Below, one piece after another: positions 12,564-17,119 of a stretch of 17,119 nucleotides of DNA (its first letter is position 1; every line of letters begins with the position of its first letter). The stretch spans positions 1-17,119 of the forward strand of contig CAYJGQ010000042.1 of the NCBI GenBank assembly GCA_964369885.1, written 5' to 3'. Under the pieces are notes generated by a model, which ran no database searches, had not been told where the DNA came from, and saw only the letters and a list, made by a program, of their open reading frames with translations. This stretch comes from Heteroruminococcus sp964369885 (GTDB lineage: Bacteria; Bacillota; Clostridia; Oscillospirales; Ruminococcaceae). Both the position numbers and the translations under genes were made by a program.

Positions 12564-13808
12564 ATGAGAAAAAACATATGGATACTTCACCCTCACGCCA
12601 GTGCTCCAAGCAAAGGTGCATTGGTTCGTCCATATGATCTTAGTAAGTGCTTAACAAAAAAAGGTTATGACCCTATTATTTTCACATCTAACTACAACCA
12701 TTTCACCCATGAGGTGACCGATACACAGAACGAACGGTATACAAAAAGCAACCAAGATGGTGTAGACTTCATTTTTGTAAAAGTGACCCAATACCCCAAC
12801 AATGGTATAAAGCGAATACTTAGTATGTTTTCATATCTTATTAATGTGAAACGTGTCATAAGAAAGTGTATAAAAACACATGTGAAACCCGATGTAATTT
12901 ATGCATCGAGTCCCCACCCCTTGGCTCTGATTGCCGGCATACAAATTGCCAAAAAGCTCCATATTCCCTGTGTGGTGGAAATCCGTGATCTTTGGCCCGA
13001 GAGCATTGCCGAGTACTCGACCCGCTTTACCAAAAAGCATCCACTGATTAAACTTCTTTACAAGGGCGAAAAATGGATATACAAAAAGGCAGATGGAATT
13101 ATTTTTACCCAGCCCGGAGGTGCTGATTACATACGGGAGCAGGGATGGGATAAAGATATCGACATGTCAAAAGTCCACCACATAAACAATGGTGTGGACC
13201 TTGAGGCTTTTGATTACAACCGCGATAATTTTAGGATACAAGATGATGACCTTGAAAGCCCCGATATTTTCAAGGTGGTGTACACGGGGTCAATACGTCG
13301 TGTAAACAATATTGGAATACTGCTTGATGCCGCAAAGCTTATAGACAATCCTAAAATCAAGTTTCTTATTTGGGGCGATGGCGATGAACTTGAAATGCTA
13401 AATCAGCGGATTTTAAGCGAAGGCATAACAAATGTTTGCTTTAAGGGACGAGTAGAAAAAAAGTATGTGCCGTATATTTTGAGCAGGGCGGATGTTAATG
13501 TGCTTCACTGTGAGTACATGCCTTTACTAAGATATGGTATAAGTCATAATAAAAGCTTTGAATACTTGGCCTGTGCAAAACCGATATTGAGCACAATAAA
13601 TCCAAACTATGATTATATATCGCTTAATAACGCAGGAATTTCACTTGAAAACCAATTCCCACACAATATTGCAAATGCAGTGCTTCAGCTGTGTGAAATG
13701 GAAGATCAAAAGTATAATGAGATGTGCCAAGATGCCCGAAAACTCGCAAAACAATATGACTTTGGAGTTTTAACCGATAAACTAATTGATATTGTAGAGG
13801 GGTTATGA
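12564..13808 (+). CDS. Glycosyltransferase family 4 protein (WbuB-like)
   Basis: Cytoplasmic GT-B enzyme of 414 residues, probably adding the second sugar to the undecaprenyl-linked acceptor. The N-terminal domain starts WILHPHASAPSKGALVRPYD (6-25), split in the usual way for a GT4 acceptor domain, and has VEIRDLWPESI (138-148), a motif of the WbuB-type subgroup. The C-terminal domain includes VVYTGSIRRVNNI (238-250), FLIWGDGDE (267-275) and the nucleotide-sugar motif KSFEYLACAKPIL (330-342) with Glu333 as a likely donor-binding residue. AGGAG lies 8 bases before the ATG, inside the end of the preceding gene. Codon use is AT-rich at first and less so later. Donor and linkage are unknown. Confidence 0.9.
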   Translation: MRKNIWILHPHASAPSKGALVRPYDLSKCLTKKGYDPIIFTSNYNHFTHEVTDTQNERYTKSNQDGVDFIFVKVTQYPNNGIKRILSMFSYLINVKRVIRKCIKTHVKPDVIYASSPHPLALIAGIQIAKKLHIPCVVEIRDLWPESIAEYSTRFTKKHPLIKLLYKGEKWIYKKADGIIFTQPGGADYIREQGWDKDIDMSKVHHINNGVDLEAFDYNRDNFRIQDDDLESPDIFKVVYTGSIRRVNNIGILLDAAKLIDNPKIKFLIWGDGDELEMLNQRILSEGITNVCFKGRVEKKYVPYILSRADVNVLHCEYMPLLRYGISHNKSFEYLACAKPILSTINPNYDYISLNNAGISLENQFPHNIANAVLQLCEMEDQKYNEMCQDARKLAKQYDFGVLTDKLIDIVEGL

Positions 13809-13812
13809 AACC

Positions 13813-14937
13813 ATGCAGTTTATAGATCTTAAAGCCCAATACGCTGCCCTGAAATCTGCCATTGATACCGCCATACAGGGGGTTCTTGATGATGCCGGAT
13901 TTATTTTGGGGCGGGAGGTCGGCGAGTTTGAGCAGATGCTCTGCGACTACACAGGTGTGGGACAGGCCATTACCTGCGCCAACGGAACCGATGCCCTTCA
14001 GATGGTCTTCATGGCATATGGTATTGGGCGCGGTGATGCTATTTTTTGCCCCGACGTTACCTTTATTGCAAGTGTAGAGCCGGCCTGTATGCTGGGGGCG
14101 ACCCCTGTTTTTTGTGACATTCGCCCCGATACATACAACCTTTGTGAGAGATCGCTTGAGCGTCAAATCCAAAGCGTGCTAAAGGCAGGGGTGCACAAGC
14201 CCCGTGCTGTAATTGCGGTGGATTTTCTCGGCAATCCCTGCGATTATGACGCAATAAAGGCGGTGTGCGACAAGTATAATCTCCTGCTAATAGAGGACGC
14301 TGCCCAGAGCTTTGGTGCAGAGTATAAGGGGCAAAAGTGCTGTAGCTTTGGTGACATCGCCACCACCTCGTTTTTCCCGGCAAAACCTCTGGGATGTTAT
14401 GGCGATGGAGGTGCGATTTTTACAAGCGATGCCGAGATGGCCGAGCTACTAAAATCCATCCGTGTGCATGGCAAGGGTAGCTCAAAATATGACAATGTGA
14501 GGGTGGGGGTCAACTCTCGCCTGGATACCATACAGGCCGCTATACTAAAGGTGAAACTGGAGGCGCTTCGTGAGTATGAGGTGCAAAACCGTCAAGAGAT
14601 TGCCGCCCGCTATAATAAGGCCTTGGCCGACAAATTTGTCACACCGTATGTGCGGCAGGACTGCGTGTCGGCCTATGCCCAGTATGCTCTGCTGGCACCC
14701 GATGTCGCCACACGGGATGGCATAGTAGCCCACCTTGACAGCAGTGGCATCCCCAATATGGTTTACTACCCAACACCACAGCACCGACTAAAGGTGTTTG
14801 AGGGCAATCCTTATCTTGCCGAGAGCTTTTCCACCTCCGAGGACTACTGTGGCAGGACATTTAGTTTGCCGTTTCATCCCTATTTGACCGCAGAGGAACA
14901 AGATAGTATAATTGAGGCGGTATTGGAGGTGCTGTGA
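13813..14937 (+). CDS. WbpE-like UDP-3-keto-sugar aminotransferase (DegT/DnrJ/EryC1/StrS family)
   Basis: PLP-dependent transaminase of 374 residues. Family landmarks are FIDLKAQYAAL (3-13), ITCANGTDAL (53-62), DVTFIASVEP (81-90), LIEDAAQSFGAEYKG (159-173) and SFFPAKPLGCYGDGGA (186-201) with Lys191 as the PLP lysine. The opening pattern and the neighbours (acetyltransferase, UDP-sugar dehydrogenase) fit the WbpE/WlbC branch, which aminates C3 of UDP-2-acetamido-3-keto-glucuronate. GAGGGG lies 10 bases before the ATG, 4 bases after the previous stop. The gene is clearly richer in G+C than the transferase genes before it and the acetyltransferase after it, which suggests a different origin. A 4-amino-sugar role is less likely. 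Confidence 0.9.
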   Translation: MQFIDLKAQYAALKSAIDTAIQGVLDDAGFILGREVGEFEQMLCDYTGVGQAITCANGTDALQMVFMAYGIGRGDAIFCPDVTFIASVEPACMLGATPVFCDIRPDTYNLCERSLERQIQSVLKAGVHKPRAVIAVDFLGNPCDYDAIKAVCDKYNLLLIEDAAQSFGAEYKGQKCCSFGDIATTSFFPAKPLGCYGDGGAIFTSDAEMAELLKSIRVHGKGSSKYDNVRVGVNSRLDTIQAAILKVKLEALREYEVQNRQEIAARYNKALADKFVTPYVRQDCVSAYAQYALLAPDVATRDGIVAHLDSSGIPNMVYYPTPQHRLKVFEGNPYLAESFSTSEDYCGRTFSLPFHPYLTAEEQDSIIEAVLEVL

Positions 14938-15503
14938 TGGACTTTTTTATACATGAAAGCGCCTATGTTGATGATAACTGTAAAATAGGTAGCGGAACAA
15001 AAATTTGGCACTTTTCTCATGTGATGAGTGGCAGTGTCATAGGCGAGCGATGCAATATCGGGCAAAACGTGGTTATCTCTCCCGAGGTGATACTCGGTAA
15101 CGGCGTAAAGATACAAAACAATGTTTCTTTGTATACAGGAACGATTGTGGAGGATGATGTGTTTTTAGGGCCATCATGCGTATTTACTAATGTTATAAAC
15201 CCAAGAGCATTTATAGAGCGAAAAGATGAGTTTAGGCAAACTACTGTGAAAATTGGTGCATCCATAGGCGCAAATGCAACAATTGTATGTGGGTATACTG
15301 TGGGGAAATATGCATTTATTGGTGCAGGAGCAGTGGTAACAAAAGATGTGCCGGATTATGCGCTTGTTATTGGAAATCCTGCGAGGGTTAAGGGCTATGT
15401 GTGTCGATGTGGAAACAACTTAGAGTTTAGAGACGAAATTGCTACCTGTATCGAATGCAGTCAGCTTTATAAAAAAGAAAAGGATATTATATCTGAGATA
15501 TAA
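14937..15503 (+). CDS. WbpD-like UDP-3-amino-sugar N-acetyltransferase (left-handed beta-helix)
   Basis: Acetyl-CoA-dependent acyltransferase of 188 residues built of hexapeptide repeats (for example VIGERCNIGQNVVISPEV split over 34-51, then VKIQNNVSLYTG, 57-68), with the family block GPSCVFTNVINPR (78-90) and IGANATIVCGYTVGKYAFIGAG around 110-131. It should acetylate the 3-amino group of the UDP-uronate made by the preceding aminotransferase. The C-terminus carries CRC (156-158) and CIEC (171-174), a zinc-ribbon-like four-cysteine end seen in part of this family. I chose ATG 14937 because GGAGG at 14925-14929 is 7 bases upstream; GTG 14934 is only 4 away. It overlaps the aminotransferase stop by one base (TGATG). 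It is AT-rich compared with both neighbours. Confidence 0.9.
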   Translation: MDFFIHESAYVDDNCKIGSGTKIWHFSHVMSGSVIGERCNIGQNVVISPEVILGNGVKIQNNVSLYTGTIVEDDVFLGPSCVFTNVINPRAFIERKDEFRQTTVKIGASIGANATIVCGYTVGKYAFIGAGAVVTKDVPDYALVIGNPARVKGYVCRCGNNLEFRDEIATCIECSQLYKKEKDIISEI

Positions 15504-15522
15504 TATATGATTGAGAGTAACC

Positions 15523-16827
15523 ATGAAAAATAATTTACTGCAAAAAATAAAAGACAAAACACTTGTAATAGGCGTCATAGGGCTTGGCTATGTTGGCCTG
15601 CCACTTGCTGTTGAGAAGGCCAAGGCCGGTTTTCGTACCATTGGTTTTGATGTGCAGCAAAAAAAGGTGGACATGGTAAATGCCGGACAAAACTACATAG
15701 GTGATGTGGTGCACGGCGATCTTAAAGAGGTTGTGGCTTGCGGACTTTTGTCGGCCACGACCGATTTTTCCTTTGTAAAGGATGTCGACTTCATAGCTAT
15801 TTGTGTGCCCACCCCACTTGATAGCTTTAAGCAGCCCGACATAACCTATGTGAAAAACAGCACCGAGGCGGTGGCAAAGCATCTCTCTAAAAACAGCATG
15901 GTGGTGCTTGAGAGCACCACCTACCCCGGCACAACCGAGGAGCTGTTGCTACCCATTCTTGAAACATCGGGGCTAAAATGCGGCGAGGATTTTTATCTTG
16001 GCTACTCACCCGAGAGGGTTGATCCCGGCAACCTTGTTTATAAAACCAAAAACACCCCCAAGGTTGTGGGCGGTGTGGGGCAGGATGCTACCGATGTCAT
16101 CGCCGAGGTTTACAAGGCGGTACTCTCCTCCGAGGTACATAAGGTTTCCTCCCCAAAAATTGCCGAAATGGAAAAGATTTTGGAGAACACCTACCGCAAC
16201 ATCAATATAGGACTTGCAAACGAAATGGCGCTGATTTGCCACCGTATGGGCATAGATGTGTGGGAGGTAATAGAGGCGGCAAAATCAAAGCCATACGGAT
16301 TTCAGGCCTTTTACCCAGGACCTGGGCTTGGTGGCCACTGCATACCGCTTGACCCATTTTATCTATCTTGGAAAGCCCGTGAGTACAACTACCACATGCG
16401 CCTAATCGAGGTGTCGGGCGAAATTAACGACTACATGCCCGAGTATGTGGTGGAGCGTTGCTCCAAGATACTAAACCGTGCCAAAAAGCCACTAAACGGC
16501 GCAAATGTGCTTATATGCGGTGTGGCCTATAAGCAGGACATAGACGACTACCGCGAAAGCCCCGCCCTTGCGGTTATTGATAACTTTGAAAAGGAGATGG
16601 CCAACATTTCCTACTACGACCCATTTATCCCCTCGTACGAGCATGACGGGGTGGCACGCACTGGCATTGAGGGGCTGGACAACCTTTTGGATTATGACAT
16701 TGTGGTAATAACCACCGCACACACAGATGTAGATTATGAAAAAATTGCATCGGCAGGAATTCCTGTGTTTGATGCAAAAAATGTCATGAAAAATGTAAAA
16801 AACAGAGAGAATATTGAGGTTTTGTGA
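15523..16827 (+). CDS. WbpA-like UDP-N-acetylglucosamine 6-dehydrogenase
   Basis: NAD-dependent UDP-sugar dehydrogenase of 434 residues that oxidises C6 to a carboxylate in two steps. It has the nucleotide-binding IGLGYVGLPLA (19-29), CVPTPLD (94-100), VLESTTYPGTTEE (128-140), GYSPERVDPGN (160-170), ENTYRNINIGLANE (221-234) and the catalytic cysteine Cys273 in GPGLGGHCIPLDPFY (266-280). YSPERVDPGN is typical of the WbpA/WbpO group that acts on UDP-N-acetylhexosamines rather than UDP-glucose. With the WbpE- and WbpD-like genes it supplies the first step of UDP-diacetamido-uronate synthesis. ATG 15523 has only a weak GAGAG site; TTG 15511 is an in-frame alternative. The gene is relatively G+C-rich, like the aminotransferase. 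Confidence 0.92.
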   Translation: MKNNLLQKIKDKTLVIGVIGLGYVGLPLAVEKAKAGFRTIGFDVQQKKVDMVNAGQNYIGDVVHGDLKEVVACGLLSATTDFSFVKDVDFIAICVPTPLDSFKQPDITYVKNSTEAVAKHLSKNSMVVLESTTYPGTTEELLLPILETSGLKCGEDFYLGYSPERVDPGNLVYKTKNTPKVVGGVGQDATDVIAEVYKAVLSSEVHKVSSPKIAEMEKILENTYRNINIGLANEMALICHRMGIDVWEVIEAAKSKPYGFQAFYPGPGLGGHCIPLDPFYLSWKAREYNYHMRLIEVSGEINDYMPEYVVERCSKILNRAKKPLNGANVLICGVAYKQDIDDYRESPALAVIDNFEKEMANISYYDPFIPSYEHDGVARTGIEGLDNLLDYDIVVITTAHTDVDYEKIASAGIPVFDAKNVMKNVKNRENIEVL

Positions 16828-17119
16828 TGAAGAAGGTTTGTCACATGACATCGGCGCACAAAAGCCAAGATGTCAGGATACTAAAAAAGCAATGTACCAG
16901 CCTTGCGAGAGCCGGTTATGATACATATTTGGTGGCCACGGGCGATAGCTATACTGAAAATGGTGTAAATGTAGTTGGTATTGGAACTATACAAGGTGGC
17001 AGGCTTAAAAGGATGACAAAAGTCGCGGGGATGGTATATAAAAAGGCACTGGAGCTTGACTGTGATATTTATCAGATACATGACCCGGAACTTCTCCCAT
17101 ACGCTGTGAAGTTGAAGAA
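16827..17119 (+). CDS. Glycosyltransferase family 4, N-terminal part (cut by window end)
   Basis: Only the first 97 codons are present. MKKVCHMTSAHKSQDVRILK, then KQCTSLARAGYDTYLVA (21-37), is the usual opening of a GT4 acceptor domain, and QIHDPELLPYA (83-93) is a motif of the subgroup found in O-antigen and capsule clusters. ATG 16827 shares its A with the dehydrogenase stop (TGATG), and GAGGT is upstream, so translation is probably coupled. The donor-binding domain is beyond the window. It probably adds a further sugar to the repeat unit. Confidence 0.85.
   Translation, partial: MKKVCHMTSAHKSQDVRILKKQCTSLARAGYDTYLVATGDSYTENGVNVVGIGTIQGGRLKRMTKVAGMVYKKALELDCDIYQIHDPELLPYAVKLK

Noticed and set aside
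1..17119. CRISPR arrays, tRNA, rRNA, transposases, phage genes, toxin-antitoxin pairs
   Set aside because: Both strands were read for these; no regularly spaced repeats, cloverleaf with CCA-type end, transposase motif or other such system was found.

Overview
The window looks like a chromosomal segment of a spore-forming Firmicute of class Clostridia (Oscillospirales-like is an inference). The support is a SpoIIID regulator, AGGAGG-type ribosome sites with GTG and TTG starts, a Gram-positive style lipoprotein and Clostridia-like versions of MurD, Alr and RsmI. No rRNA, tRNA, CRISPR array, phage gene or intact insertion sequence was seen.

Layout, left to right. (1) 1-155: intergenic DNA with two adjacent palindromes. 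(2) 156-4438, minus strand: murD; then, on the plus strand, a 50-codon ORF with a near-perfect ribosome site (1840-1992) that I cannot assign to a family; then alr, co-directional with an MFS permease that probably shares its transcript. (3) 4439-6183: a 0.5-kb gap and a second MFS permease that is a close paralogue of the first. Both permeases have nearly the same promoter core, so gene and control region appear to have been duplicated together. (4) 6472-8932, minus strand: a tight operon trmN6 > EamA transporter > rsmI, joined by 4-base overlaps and closed by an intrinsic terminator. (5) 8941-10957, plus strand: a PiT phosphate transporter diverging from trmN6 over interleaved promoters, then a lipoprotein with a Ser/Gln/Glu-rich linker and a CAP domain, preceded by a hairpin and a minicistron that may control its translation. 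(6) A strong bidirectional terminator and spoIIID on the minus strand. (7) 11317-11931: a scar region with a C-terminal remnant of an SLC13/DASS-type anion transporter, a strong promoter, and the first 22 codons of a PglE-type aminotransferase that stops abruptly. (8) 11952-17119, plus strand: a surface-glycan operon made of a PglC-type phosphoglycosyl transferase, a GT4 glycosyltransferase, WbpE-like aminotransferase, WbpD-like acetyltransferase, WbpA-like UDP-sugar dehydrogenase and a GT4 glycosyltransferase cut by the window end.

Working together: the last block matches most of the pathway from UDP-GlcNAc to a UDP-2,3-diacetamido-uronic acid (dehydrogenase, transaminase, acetyltransferase), plus the enzyme that loads the first sugar phosphate on the undecaprenyl carrier and two glycosyltransferases. 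The C3 oxidoreductase (WbpB type) is not in the window. The operon is a mosaic of AT-rich and more GC-rich genes, and the broken genes in front of it suggest a recombination hot spot where surface-glycan modules are swapped. I found no clear wholly new system. The best candidates for novelty are the 50-codon ORF, the lipoprotein leader and the duplicated permease/promoter units.
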